Positions 47,048 through 58,393 of a stretch of DNA of 64,000 nucleotides are shown one piece after another. Source of the DNA: Kwoniella bestiolae CBS 10118. Lineage: Eukaryota > Basidiomycota > Tremellomycetes > Tremellales > Cryptococcaceae. A program made the translations under genes and the position numbers. Numbering within the stretch: position 1 is the first letter of the stretch; every line of letters starts with the position of its first letter. The stretch is taken from assembly GCF_000512585.2 (NCBI RefSeq), contig NC_089247.1, forward strand, positions 186,001 to 250,000, in the 5' to 3' direction. A model generated the notes under the pieces. The model was not told the DNA's origin, ran no database searches, and saw nothing but the letters and a program-made list of their open reading frames with translations.

Positions 47048-48972
47048 TTTGTTTTGCTTCGTACTATGTTATTATTGTTGTTGTAAGTGGATAGATCAGA
47101 TTGATCCAAATAGTGATGAAAAATGTGGTGTAAGAGATGGTATTGATTAATGATGGTAACGATAGTAACCTGTGGTGGATTACTCCTGTTTGGTACGGTT
47201 GTCGGGTTTGATTCTGATTGTATTTGATCCGAAGAAAATGATTATATGATTTGCTTCGCACCAAGAGGTATGAGCGATGTGATTATGTTTGTGTTTGTGA
47301 TGATTGTGTGGGTGTGCGAGGGAGTAAGTGATCGAGTTTTGATGGACAGTGGGTTGAATTAGATTAGACTATAGTCGTGTGATTGTGATTGTGAGGTTGC
47401 AAGGAATCAAGATTATCGTTTGGTGGTGCAGAAATATCTCGGATGAATGAGTCTGAGTCTGGTTGTCCTATGTGAGATGATATGAATGCCAGTGACAGTA
47501 ACAATGACGCGTTAAGGTTGGAAGGTGGATGGGAGGGTGTGGTTGTGCCTTGACAGGGATTGTATGGGTACGGATCCAGTACAGGAATTGGATGGATGGT
47601 GGTATTGTTCAAAAAAGTAAGGTTGATGGGTGAATGTCGATTGATCTTGTGTTGAGATAGCTACCCGGTATATGATATGCGTCGATGTTGACGCTGCTTT
47701 TGATGATGACAACGGAAGTAATATCTAACAAATAACGACAAGTCGAGTATGTTTGTGCAGTTCAAGTACCGGGGTTATCAAGCGGTAAATGGTAAATGTA
47801 CGGTGAAATGGTTGAGTAAAAAGCACCCGTTCCGTTCACGTTGACAGGTACTATTATGGCATTATACTGACAGTGGGAATTTGGGTTTGGATCTAGCGTG
47901 GTCATTGTCATACAAGCCAAAGGTACGCCTCACTCCTACTACTCTGTTGTTACTGCGAATCATGCTTCTGAACCAACTGGCTCTTCTCCTCACCTCATCT
48001 GTGCTGTACCACTCGTGTGGTTCTACATATGAATGAGATGTGTAACCGTAGTCCCCCTCTGGGCTTCTGCTCTTCCATTGTACTCACTGGTCAGGGTAAA
48101 TCCAACCAAAAACAAGTGCAGGTGCAGGTGCAGGTAGGTGCGTGCCTTAATTACCTATACAGCAGCCACCACCACACGATCGATTGGACCAAAGGTAGAC
48201 GGGGATTGATACCGATATCGTGTCGTCAATACACAGTTCAGTAATGCATGCACGTAGTAGAGTGAACATCGAGTTAGAGTGAAGAGTGAGATCGAGTATC
48301 AATATCAATATCGATATCGATATCATCTTCTTTCTGTAATAGAGGTGAATGAGATCTGACATAGCATCAGCACTGAAACAGACTGCAAACCCCATTTCTC
48401 TCGTTGATATAGGCACGTATACTAGACCTAGTACCGATCACATCATCACATAGCTCAACAAACATTACAGGTTCAGGTGGTCTCGTTGACAACTGCATAG
48501 GCAGACTCTGACAACAGATCCGGTTCACTCATTCCTGTCCCTGCTAATCTTACGACGATATACCAGAGATGTATAAGCAATCAAACAATCAATCGGCCGA
48601 TCAATTCCCTTTTTAATACAGCAATAACAGTACTCGTAATGAGTATGATCCCGCAGTATAAGATTAATGGTTGTACCACGGTGTATGAGTGCATTACTAA
48701 CTGTATTGCTTGATGAGGACAAGAATAGCGCTAAACAAGTGACGTCTTATTTAGTGTGGTTTATTTAATGTTGTTCAAATTCAAATGACGTCACCCTCTC
48801 ATCTATCCCTAATCCCGTTCAGAGTGGTACCGTACTCTGTGTAATGACCACGTCCTTGGTCCATGTCGATCCTCTCTGTACATCATCTACATCCTTACTG
48901 ATCGCCTATCAACTATATCACTCATATCATATTGTATATCACCCCCCATCACCTACAACCACAACACTCACA
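47048..48972. promoter_or_regulatory. Long divergent intergenic region (PKA and stress-type gene)
   Basis: 1.9 kb without a supported gene. It contains simple repeats (GCAGGT units near 48118-48137, ATCAATATCGATATC near 48297-48325) and a pair of CRE-like sites near its right end (48740-48747 and 48786-48793). The size suggests extensive regulation or an unseen noncoding transcript; neither is shown. Confidence 0.45.
48786..48793. promoter_or_regulatory. Perfect CRE palindrome TGACGTCA
   Basis: This ATF/CREB-type site lies 180 nt upstream of the stress-type gene ATG. A one-mismatch copy, TGACGTCT, lies at 48740-48747, 39 nt further upstream. Fungal Atf1-like factors acting below the Hog1 pathway bind this sequence; the link is inferred. 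Confidence 0.45.
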
Positions 48973-51900
48973 ATGTCATTCCTACCCAACCTAGCAGGCA
49001 TAAACTACGTCCCAGGTCCCAATCCCAGCACCGACCCCAACACTTCCGCTGCAACAGCACCCACAGCCCAAACGTCGGGATTCGTCCAAGCAGGAGCAGG
49101 CGATTCGCAGATCGAACCCGGAACACTCTCAAGAGATGGCGGTGGATTACAGTCCTCTCCCCTCGTTCCCAAACCAGGTACATCCACCAATCCCCAGACG
49201 GGCAACCTCCATTCAGAGGGAATAACCAAAGAGGAACTTCAAGCTAGGAAAGCAGCCGAGGCTGCTGCCGTCACTGCTCAACTCTCTTCTTCAACCTCTG
49301 CAGAACTGAACGATCAGGTCCATCCCACCGGTGGACTCGGTACGTCTCCACTAGTTCCTAAGGCCGGTACTTCCATCAACCCACAGACGGGCAACCTCCA
49401 CTCCGAGGGAATAACCAAGGAAGAGCTCCAGGCTAAGAAAGCAGCCGAAGCAGCCGCTATCACCGCTACGGTGTCTCCAGCAACTTCCGCCAAACCAGAT
49501 GGATTAAGTCAAGATGAGCTTAAACATATTCAAGAGAAGGGTAAAGAGCTTTTGGATCCTACACCGCATCATCAACAGGCTAGACGAGGATCTTCCCCTG
49601 TCGCTCCTACCTCGGCTTTACCGCCTGTATCGGAAACTCATGCGACCGCGTTGACTACAGATGGAAGGAGGTTGAGTGATTTGACGGGGAGAGAACAGGC
49701 TGCTAGACAGTTGGCTGGGAATGCGATCCCGATTAATGTAAGGCAAGATTCGGGGTTGAGTACCCCCGGACAAGAGTTGCCCGGTGGATGGGGGTGTGAG
49801 TTCGAGCTTCCATACTCTCTCTGTTCTACCTATTATGATACACCAATGTGGGCATTTTCTGATAACGCAAGGATCTGAGCTGACTCTCTTCATCACTTAG
49901 CTACCAAGCAAACTCCCCTCCCTGGAACAGGCCCCAACGCCCCAACCTCCATATACAACGACATCGCCGAAGGCCTCGACTCAGTGGGAAGAGCAGCTTA
50001 CAACGTTATTCCGACTCCTATCAAAGACGCTTTCTCCGCTTCACCCTCTTCGCCCAAGTCCCCTGCCTCCGCTCAATTGGGCGTATCTCCCCCTCAGGGC
50101 AGACGATCAAGTGTTACTGCGTTGTTTGACCAGGCGAAGAATCAGGCTAGTAGGTTGGTTGGAGAGGCTCAAGGGACATTACAAAATACTCAGAGTGAGT
50201 TTTTTCTACCATATATGACATGGCATTCAGCTTGCCTTGCTTCGACTCCCCCTTCCAACCATTCGAGACATGAGCACTTGGCTGATTTTACGTTTCTGCA
50301 TCCCAGGACGAGCCTCAGCATCCCTCAACAAGGATTCAGAATTCCGAAACAAGATTTCCGACTTTGTGGACAATTTCGCAGCTGCCAGTCCCACCTTCGT
50401 ACCTGCGGGTCCAGGCCGACCAGCTACTGTAGCTAGTAAGTGCTTTCCTACATCCATAAGAAAAAACAAGATTTTATGGCTAACTGCGATTGGGCAGTCG
50501 TACCTCGATATTCCTTACCTTCTGAAGAGCCTGCTGGTGCCTTGCCTGGGGAACATACGTCCGGAGCTGGTGCTTTACCCGGTACGAGCAACGAGACTGG
50601 AGTGGCTGTCTTACCTGATGAGAAGAGTGAGTCGATTTCCAAGGACATGTAGCGATGAACGGGCGGCATTCTACGCCATCTTCAATCTTGATGCTAGTTG
50701 TGATGCTGATGCATGTTGTAAATCGTAGAAGCCTCCACCTCCGCTCCCCGAGAAAATCAAGGTGTTCTTCCCGGAGAGAATTCTGGCGGTATTGGTGCTA
50801 TCCTCGGTCAACTTGGTCAAAGCGGTACAGCTGGACCGTCCGGTACCTCTGGACTAGCTGAGCCCTCGACTCCCACGACTCTTTCTACCTCTTCCGCCAC
50901 CGCTGGACCATCTGGAACTTCCGCTGCTTCAGGTAGCACCACAACCACTGAGTCCGCACCTCGAGCTGCCTCATCCGGTCTGTCCTGGGCTGGTCTCGCT
51001 CCTGCTCTCCCCGCTACTTCCCTCGGATCAGGAGGCGACAAAGGTGCGACCGACGTTCCAGCTGCACTCGGTACTTCCTCTTCTTCTGCCAATGCTGAAC
51101 CGAAGAGTCTCGTTGCCGCTCCCGAATCTACTTCGACTGTGGAAAGTGGATCTACACCTGCTACTTCTACTCTATCACCTGCCACTGCCGCCGCTACTGG
51201 TAATTCAGGAGGCATCGATTCCACCTCGACCTCGCCAACCGGATCGACCGGAGGGTCTTCTCCCTTGGCAGTCCCCGAGACTAGACATGGCAATGAACGA
51301 ACCAACTCTTCCGCCAGTGTCACCGCGATCAGACATGGACACGAAGGCTCAGTAAGCAAGATCTCACCTTTGGCTAACGATGGAATCACTGTACCAGAGC
51401 ATGAGGAGTTGGATACCTCTTCTATTGGCGGACAGAAATCCACTACACCTGGTACGGGACCTAGTCACACTACCTCGCTTACACCGGGTAACGAACATGA
51501 AGGTATTGGACATCCCTCTACTAGGGGATTGGAAGGTACCGAGAGAGAACCGGGATCATACCCTAAACATGATCATACCGCTGCAGCTGCAGCTACTCCC
51601 GCTACTGCTGCAGGTACCAACAAGGTAGAAGAGGAGAAGCGAAAGGCTGAGAATATCGTTGATGCTCCTGCTCAATCGTCCGATGTGTCCAAGCCTACTA
51701 CCAAAGAACCCTCAAAGGAAGTTGGTACTCAACCTGCCTCGAATGGTCCTACCACCTCGACGGAACCTAGGAAATCGGTCGATACACCCTCGAAGAGCAC
51801 TACCAATACCGAGCCGGTGCCTCACCCTACATCCGTTGAAGAGGCTAAGGACATTGCCGGTGTGAACAAGACACCCGATTCTACTTCTTCACCTGCTACC

Positions 51901-52062
51901 AAGGCTACTCCACCTGCACCCGCTACCAAGACTACCCCTTCGTCTTCGCCCTCGCCTTCTACACCTACCAAGGACACCGCAGGACACTCGAGACATGCTA
52001 GTACCAGTAGTGAGAAGAAGAGGGGACTGTTCGGTAAGATCAAGGATAAGTTGAAGCATTAA
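48973..52062 (+). CDS. Large disordered Ser/Thr/Ala/Pro-rich protein with duplicated segment and dehydrin-like C terminus
   Basis: The start is MSFLPNLAGINYVPG (ATG 48973). Five exons join with consistent phase-1 introns. Two copies of a segment of about 40 residues, PLVPK[PA]GTS.NPQTGNLHSEGI...TKEELQA.KAAEAAA, lie at about 49159-49290 and 49347-49470. The middle and C-terminal parts are Ser/Thr/Pro/Gly-rich and lack domains. The last residues, EKKRGLFGKIKDKLKH, form a Lys-rich amphipathic stretch resembling the K-segment of plant dehydrins and similar endings in fungal stress proteins. No signal peptide or membrane span. A role in desiccation, osmotic or heat protection is plausible but inferred; the CRE pair upstream fits stress control. 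Confidence 0.78.
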
Positions 52063-52413
52063 GTGGAGGTACAGAGGGGTTAGGAAAATATGGATATACC
52101 CTGTAGATTTGTAGTAGTAGGGAATCGAATAGTAGCGACGAAAGAGAATATGTAGCTTAGTAGTTAATTAGTAAATGAGTCATCTGAGAATGTATCTCGA
52201 ATTAGTTAAATCGAATCTTAGCTTGTCTCAAGTATACAGTCATGGTCTGATATTCGATGACCATCCGGCGTTGACCGGCCCGGTGGATGGGATGTAAGCT
52301 AAGATAAGATACCCTATCTCACCGACATTTACCACCTCGCGAAAGTAACAACTTGTCATCTATCAATCTGACCTGATGGTATCTGATCGTCCAAGGCTAC
52401 TCAGATACACAGG
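52063..52413. other. Intergenic, no gene seen
   Basis: 351 nt of 3' flank and promoter between two same-strand genes. Confidence 0.5.
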
Positions 52414-53971
52414 ATGTCTACTCACAAAACACCCCCATCAAAATACATCTCCCCCCAACCCAACCGCAAAGCTCCCAATGCTCCCTCCAGCCTCACCTAC
52501 ACCCTCATAACCTCCCTCGCATATCTCCTCTACCTATCCCTCCTCATCCCATATATATCATACCATACATTCCTCCACCTCCTCACTCCCAGACCATTCC
52601 CCACTTGGACCCTATCCCGGAGAATATCAACACGGCTCAATAAATTATGGGTAACATTGATAGGATATTGGATACCCCCTTCTCCGGGTTGGGACGAATG
52701 GAACGTTACTTCGTCTCCAGGACAGGGGTACCTCGATTCGATAGCTCGAGGGGAGGTGAGGATGGGAGTGGCGAGATTGCAGCCGGTGGATGAGAAGTAT
52801 ATAATGGGGATAGCCGATGTGCGGGCGGTGACAGCGGAGGTAAGGGCGGGATTTTGGATTGATCCCACTATGGAGGAGGGAGAGGTGGATAGGCGTGCTG
52901 AGGTGGGGGAGAGGGTATTGTTGCATATACATGGAGGGTGAGTACCACTATCAACCATTTCTCTCTGCTGGTATCTTTCTGTCTCTGTGGGACAAAGCGA
53001 ATTCTCATACAACGAGGTCAAGCTACCTCACCTTGCGACTGATGATCTGACAAACTTGATTTGTCGATTCGTTGTTTCACAGAAGTTACATCCGAGGACA
53101 TCCATTGTGGACTCCATTTCCAATGAACATCTCTAGATCTACCAGCCTAAGATGTCTAAGTAAGCTTTATCCCCACTTTCTCAGCTCAATCCTCCTGATA
53201 CCATATATTCGCATCCGCTGATCATACACTGCTGATATACAGGCATAAATTACCGTAAAACCCTATCACCCCAATCCGCCTTCCCCGCCCCGCTCCTAGA
53301 CGTGCTCTCAGCCTACATCTACCTAACTCGACAGCTCAACTTCCCCCCGAAGAAGATAATTATACTAGCCGAATCAGCCGGTGCTCACTTGGCATTACTT
53401 CTCTCCCAATACCTCCGAGATCTAGATTTACCCCAAATGGGATATATGGTGTTATCCTCCCCATGGGCGGATTTCACTTTGTCTTATCCCTCGTATAGGT
53501 CCAATGCGGGGTACTGTCAATTATCGCCTATAAGATTGGGTAGAGCAGTAATGAGCGCTACTCGGTATTATACGAGGGAATTTGTGGAGAGTGGTTATGC
53601 TAGTCCTGCTAAAATGCCTCTTGGGGGATGGCGATATTTGAGTGACGACGGGGAAGAGGGAGGGACGAAGGTGTATATGCATTATGGAGGGAGAGAGCTT
53701 TTCAGAGATGAGATTGAAGCTCTTGGGAGGGGGATGAAGAGGGATGGAGTGGATGTGAGGATGCGACTTGTGAGTTCAGCGATTTCTGTCAGTTGAGATA
53801 TATCAGAGGAGAGGGCGACAGGGTATAAGCGAGAATGGTAATGAAGGGAGCTGGCTAACTTGAAGGTTGATTTACATGTAGGATCCCGATGGACTTCATA
53901 CGAGTGGGATGAACGGTGAGGCCGGGGAAATGTTCAAAAAGGATGTGTTGGAGGTATTGGATATTTCATGA
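52414..53971 (+). CDS. Membrane-anchored alpha/beta hydrolase (HSL/esterase-type)
   Basis: The start MSTHKTPPSKYISPQ is at 52414-52416. An N-terminal hydrophobic segment (LITSLAYLLYLSLLIPYISYHTFLHLL, about residues 32-58) acts as a signal anchor. The hydrolase core has LLHIHGGSYIRGHP (oxyanion HGG, split by the first intron), LSINYRKTLSPQSAFPAPLLD, the nucleophile elbow LAESAGAHLALLL (Ala at the first position of GxSxG), SPWADFT and a C-terminal DPDGLHTSG that supplies the His. The candidate acid residue is in GGRELFRDEIE. Closest in layout to fungal steryl-acetyl or lipid-type esterases anchored in the ER (Say1-like), but the substrate is unknown. Four exons, last stop TGA at 53969-53971. 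Confidence 0.83.
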
Positions 53972-54662
53972 TTTGAAAGGTGTATATGATCTGTCTAGTA
54001 TCACGTGGGAAGGACCTCGCCACATGCCATTCGATACAGTACGAACCTGCCTCTCAACGAACGTATCTGATATCTGACGTGAGAAAAATCGAGTCTATAA
54101 TTTACTATACACTTATCGGGATGTTCTTCGACGAGACCGTTGATCCGGGCAGCGGGTTATCAAGCTGAAACCTGTCCCAAAGTATGGATCCTTTGAGAAG
54201 TCATTCGGCATTGGAAACAATCATGATTTGGATTTTCAACCTGATGCGATAGCCAAATCCTTATATCTTGTCCGAGTGTTTCAACTGAAAAAATCAGGGC
54301 ATTTGTCGGACAAGGTAGATGAAACGACTGTCATGCATACAAGACAGGGATCACACCATTCATCTCAGTTGATACACCACTTCATTCATCTCAGTTGATA
54401 CGCCATCGCATCTTTGAGAGGTATAATTACAGGGTTATTTCTGTTTATTGATATGTTCTGAGTGTACCTATCCTTGTGACCAAGCGAAAACAGACATATG
54501 ATTGCCAAAAAGGTCCACAACCAAGGACCATTGAATTGACTATATATATACATATATATATCGCAACTTTTGTTACAACTTCCAACTTTTTACACCATTA
54601 TGATAGACCCAAACTCGGAATAGCTTAATACAGTAAATACAGTAAATAATGACAACTACGAC
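53972..54662. other. Intergenic at left edge of the microprotein array
   Basis: 691 nt. It contains a direct repeat of ATTCATCTCAGTTGATAC (54358-54375 and 54384-54401) and a TATATATATACATATATATAT tract at about 54540-54560, roughly 110 nt before the first microprotein ATG. No gene seen. Confidence 0.45.
54358..54401. repeat. Two direct 18-bp repeats, period 26
   Basis: ATTCATCTCAGTTGATAC occurs exactly twice with an 8-nt spacer. It may be a replication-slippage duplication or a repeated binding site. Confidence 0.6.
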
Positions 54663-54907
54663 ATGACATCGTCCATAACCGACGAAGACGGGTCAATCGA
54701 CCGATTGAATTTCAACACCCCAGCTATAGGTGAGTATTTCGCAACCCCGATGACACCAACTATGATCCCCCGTGTTGACGCGTATGTCCGTTGGTCAATC
54801 ACGTAGTCGGCGGTATCATTGTACTCGTCCTGCTGCTGCTCAAAGCCTACCTCGGATGTGCCACCCACCACAAGAGATGTAGAGATCGAGGGCGGCAGTT
54901 CCTCTGA
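54663..54907 (+). CDS. Array gene 1: single-pass membrane microprotein, 55 residues
   Basis: Exons 54663-54729 and 54807-54907, phase-1 intron. It begins MTSSITDEDGSIDRLNF. One membrane segment (VGGIIVLVLLLLKAYLGC) begins right at the splice junction, followed by a short basic tail with Cys and His (THHKRCRDRGRQFL). It is the shortest and most divergent member. A short upstream ORF (54649-54666) overlaps the start codon as ATGA. Predicted orientation by the positive-inside rule: N outside, basic tail in the cytosol. No signal peptide. Function unknown. Confidence 0.6.
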
Positions 54908-55861
54908 AGAAAATTCAAGTGTAAAGAATGTGGACATGAATTTGGGCCTCGCGACAAGCAGATTGAGACTACATCGCGATCGAAATGGAAGTGCCGTTGT
55001 TTGAGGGGTAAGGAGTGGCGTCATGAGAAGAGAATGTTTCCTCTAGAGGCATAATGGGGGTTGAGATTGCATGTACAATGTACGAAGTGCTATGTGTCAA
55101 GATGTTATAGTGTGTGCAATTTGTGTCAATCTTGCATATATGCATAGAGTACTTTAGTGCGACATTTACAGTACCAGCTCACACACCTTGCTCATCGACC
55201 AACAAAACGGCTTGATCCTTGCAATCGATGCGATTGAATTAGCTCATCCTTTGAGGCAGTTGACAGGCTTTGAGATGAAAGCCGTACATCAAGTAGCCTC
55301 AGGGGACTGTTCCAGTCAAGCACAATAGTTGTGCGAATCGACACAACTGAACTGTGAGGCGGTGTCAAAGTTGAATCATACCGTAACAGGGAGAGAACTT
55401 GACAGTTCCTTTCTGGATAATCAAGTTTCAACAGGATTCTATGAATCAACTCTCAAACCCGACATGTCCTTTCACGAATACACATCACCTTTCAACCGGA
55501 CTCTACCCTTTTTTTTCTCAAACCTCTAAAGTCGATTGAAAGGATTGCAACAGTGGGCAATCTACATACTATTGGTTTGCAGTGTGGCGATCAGCTATGA
55601 ATGCGTGAACAATGATCGTTTTCATGCATTCTTGGCTGTTCGCAAACTTCACTCAACTAGGTATAAAACAGTATCATAGCCATAACATCAGACCAAGACT
55701 ATATTGCAATATTGTGTACAGTAAAGAAAGTTGAAGATCGTGGTCGTCCCATTCCCTCCCCCCACTGTGTCAACAACCCGAAGATTGACCTCACAAATAT
55801 TAATATAGTGACCCACTGACATCATACAGTACAAGACACGCACCTCCTGATTGACCAAACC
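54908..55861. other. Spacer between array genes 1 and 2
   Basis: 954 nt, no gene seen. TATAAAA at 55662-55668 lies about 200 nt before the next ATG. Confidence 0.45.
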
Positions 55862-56192
55862 ATGATGTCCGAGTCCAACTCTGATAGCAACCCCGACTTA
55901 TCAGGAGGATTTGACGATACATATCGTAAGTACTCCGATTATGCTGTCCTTCAAGTCCTTTCCTTCTTGAGCCGAAGGGCACCCCCTCAATTGATGAACT
56001 ACTGACTAAATACACATGAATCTACTATACACAGTGGCAATAGGCATCCCGGTGGCAGGAGGCCTTATCTTGATATTCGCTCTGATATTTGTCGGACTGA
56101 GTGCTAGTGGGAAATTACCCAAGGTGAAAAAGGCGTTGTGCTGCTGTTGTACAAGGGATTCTAGTATAAAGGAACTGCCGGATAAAGTTTGA
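55862..56192 (+). CDS. Array gene 2: single-pass membrane microprotein, 73 residues
   Basis: Exons 55862-55925 and 56035-56192, phase-1 intron (TAT C|TG). The N terminus, MMSESNSDSNPDLSGG, is polar and acidic. The membrane segment is VAIGIPVAGGLILIFALIFVGL. The tail begins SGKLPKVKKALCCCCT, with four consecutive Cys next to basic residues (possible palmitoylation), and ends ELPDKV. Two ATG codons are adjacent; either may be used. Function unknown. Confidence 0.72.
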
Positions 56193-57056
56193 GAATACTT
56201 CATATTACGATTTATATTAATCAATCATGTAAAAGAGGAAAACCAGTTGAGCGGTCTGCTTGTTGTATGTACTGTTTTCCAGTTCTCGACAGTTTTTAGG
56301 GTAGCCCAGAGTATCATGTATCCCCCGTTTCGTCACGGTGCACCCTCTTGAGGTGACCACGGTGATCCTTTCATCCAGAGACTAGGTGTCTCAGTCTACA
56401 GTGAAGAGTAGTATAATCATCTTTCATCAGCTGCGCTGAGTTTGAGGGGTTCTGCCAAACTATCAAATTCCCACATGGTGGTGAGTCTACGTTGGCAGCC
56501 GGCGGACGTCGTTCCAAGCAACTATCGAGCCCCTCCTTTGCGGACTGATCGCACAACATTAAGTCACGGATCCATCCCGTTCTGTCCTTTGGGAAATTGC
56601 CATATACATAGTGCACATATTAGCTCTGAAACCCTTCGAGTTCGTTTCATCGTCTCCTTTTCGCAGTGCACAATGGAGCTGAAGATATATTTCCTTGAGC
56701 TCTGATATGAACGGATCCTTCCAATGGAGTGCCACGTAACCTCCGAGATCTGTCAGACTTGTTTCAAAACAAGTCCCAAAGGTAATGATACCTTCGTATG
56801 AAGCCGAGCAAGTACTGTTTCTGCATGTATATGCTCTATGCGGCCACATGTAACCTTGAAAATTTCTATATCATACAAGAAAAGGCAACGCCGTAAATGG
56901 AAGTCAGAGATACCTTCCATCAGGATAACAATCGACGACAGCCGTCAATTCCATCGCCTTGTGACCGTCTATTTCATTCTCAAAAGGTCGTTTAAACCTC
57001 GTCTCGCCGCAATAGTCAAACGGCATACGGTCATCAAACAGGTCGTCATCTAACAA
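56193..57056. other. Spacer between array genes 2 and 3
   Basis: 864 nt. Minus-strand open frames at 56371-56849 show no family or splice support. No gene called. Confidence 0.4.
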
Positions 57057-57354
57057 ATGTCCGAGACTAACTCCACTGGCAGTGATGGTAGCGGATCTAC
57101 CGATTGGTGGTCTGAATACGGTCGTGAGTGATACACCAATTCCATCTTCCGTTTGATCGTTCTCTTATCAACCGGTCGCTGTCAGATAAATGTTGACGAT
57201 CTGTGCAGTCATCCTACTCTTCTGCGTTGGAGGAGTGATTCTCGTGGCAATGGGAAGTTTTCTCTACTGGCAGCAACGTGGTGGGAAATTCCGTTGTCGT
57301 ATAGGCAAAGCGAAGGATAAGTTGAAGGACAAGGGTCACTCGAGTGAGGTATAG
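57057..57354 (+). CDS. Array gene 3: single-pass membrane microprotein, 70 residues
   Basis: Exons 57057-57123 and 57209-57354, phase-1 intron (GGT C|TC). MSETNSTGSDGSGSTDWW leads into the membrane segment LILLFCVGGVILVAMGSFLYW. The tail begins GGKFRCRIGKAKDKLKDKG and ends SSEV. The start (MSE-NS) and the GKF after the membrane segment match genes 2 and 4. Function unknown. Confidence 0.72.
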
Positions 57355-58124
57355 AGTCGAGAGTGATGCAAAGGAGCCGTAGAAATTCTAGACGATATGG
57401 GATCACACAGTAAATATGTAAAAATGGTATCAAGTGCCATATTGTCACGTATCCGCTCCGCGCACATCGGATAATACTGTATCTCCCTTAACCAGCAGAC
57501 ATAAACTTTTTGCATTGAGCCATGCATGCTTCCACAACTTCATTGACATTTCAAGCTGGTACGTTAGATACGTTTGTGCAACCATTGATATCGAATTCTT
57601 ACCTCAGGTCAGTGCACGGGCCGACAAAATCCTCCACAAAGTGTGGACAAAGTGCTATGCTCATGCACACCCTTTCAACCCGCTATTGCTTCATAAATGC
57701 CGCTTCATGTCCAATCTTTTATCAGAGCCTTTGTTGTCCTGGCACTACCAGCCAGTGATGTACGTTAAAACATCTCCTTGCCGAGTGAAAGGATCAGTAT
57801 AATGGTCATGTTTTGACCCGATCACAGAAAGAGTGATCAGTGCAGGAAATGCGAGTATAAATAATGGACTTTGAATTCGCGTTCGCTAAACATATTCCAA
57901 GGTCGAAAGCATTGACAATATAGGAGTGGTAGGCTCGGACTCACGGCAAAGAACATCTCACAAGATTCACATACGTATGATACAGCACAACACAGTCCAA
58001 GCAGTCTTTGCGATATCGACAATCAGCTCTCGGTCCGGTTTGCCCCTCTCTTCCTCCCTTCTCAGCTTGAGGTATCGCATTTCCAGCTGAAATTTTACAT
58101 TCGAAGAAGACAACCTCCCCAAAA
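57355..58124. other. Spacer between array genes 3 and 4
   Basis: 770 nt. An open frame at 57434-57802 is unsupported. TATAAATA at 57856-57863 lies about 260 nt before the next ATG. Confidence 0.45.
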
Positions 58125-58393
58125 ATGTCCGAAAATACCTCGCAAACATCTACATCCGACAGGGAGTTCTCTCTTGTTGCCATATGCCGTGAGTCTTTAC
58201 CGCCTCGTGTTGGTGACCATCGGTAAGTTGCTCATACATTTTCAAACCAGTTATCGGATTTCTTGGTACCTTATGTTTTTTATTGCTGCTTTTAGCCTTG
58301 TGGTCTTACTATCTTAGACAAAAAGATGTGAATGGCAAATTCTGTTGCTTTCAAACTCGATCGAAGAGACGAGTGGATAGAGGGGAGGCTTGA
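58125..58393 (+). CDS. Array gene 4: single-pass membrane microprotein, 68 residues
   Basis: Exons 58125-58188 and 58251-58393, phase-1 intron (TGC C|TT). MSENTSQTSTSDREFSL leads to a strongly hydrophobic segment (LIGFLGTLCFLLLLLALWSYYL). The tail begins RQKDVNGKFCCFQTRSKRR, with a CC pair and a basic stretch, and ends GEA. It has the same coding length as array gene 5 (207 nt). Function unknown. Confidence 0.72.

Noticed and set aside
56371..56849. Two overlapping minus-strand frames in the array spacer
   Set aside because: No consistent splice join, no family resemblance and no repetition in other spacers.
57209..57354. GKAKDKLKDKG tail of array gene 3 as a dehydrin K-segment
   Set aside because: Too short and lacks the hydrophobic face pattern; basic membrane-proximal residues explain it better.
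57434..57802. 122-codon plus-strand open frame after array gene 3
   Set aside because: No membrane segment, no intron pattern like the array, and composition typical of random AT-rich frames.
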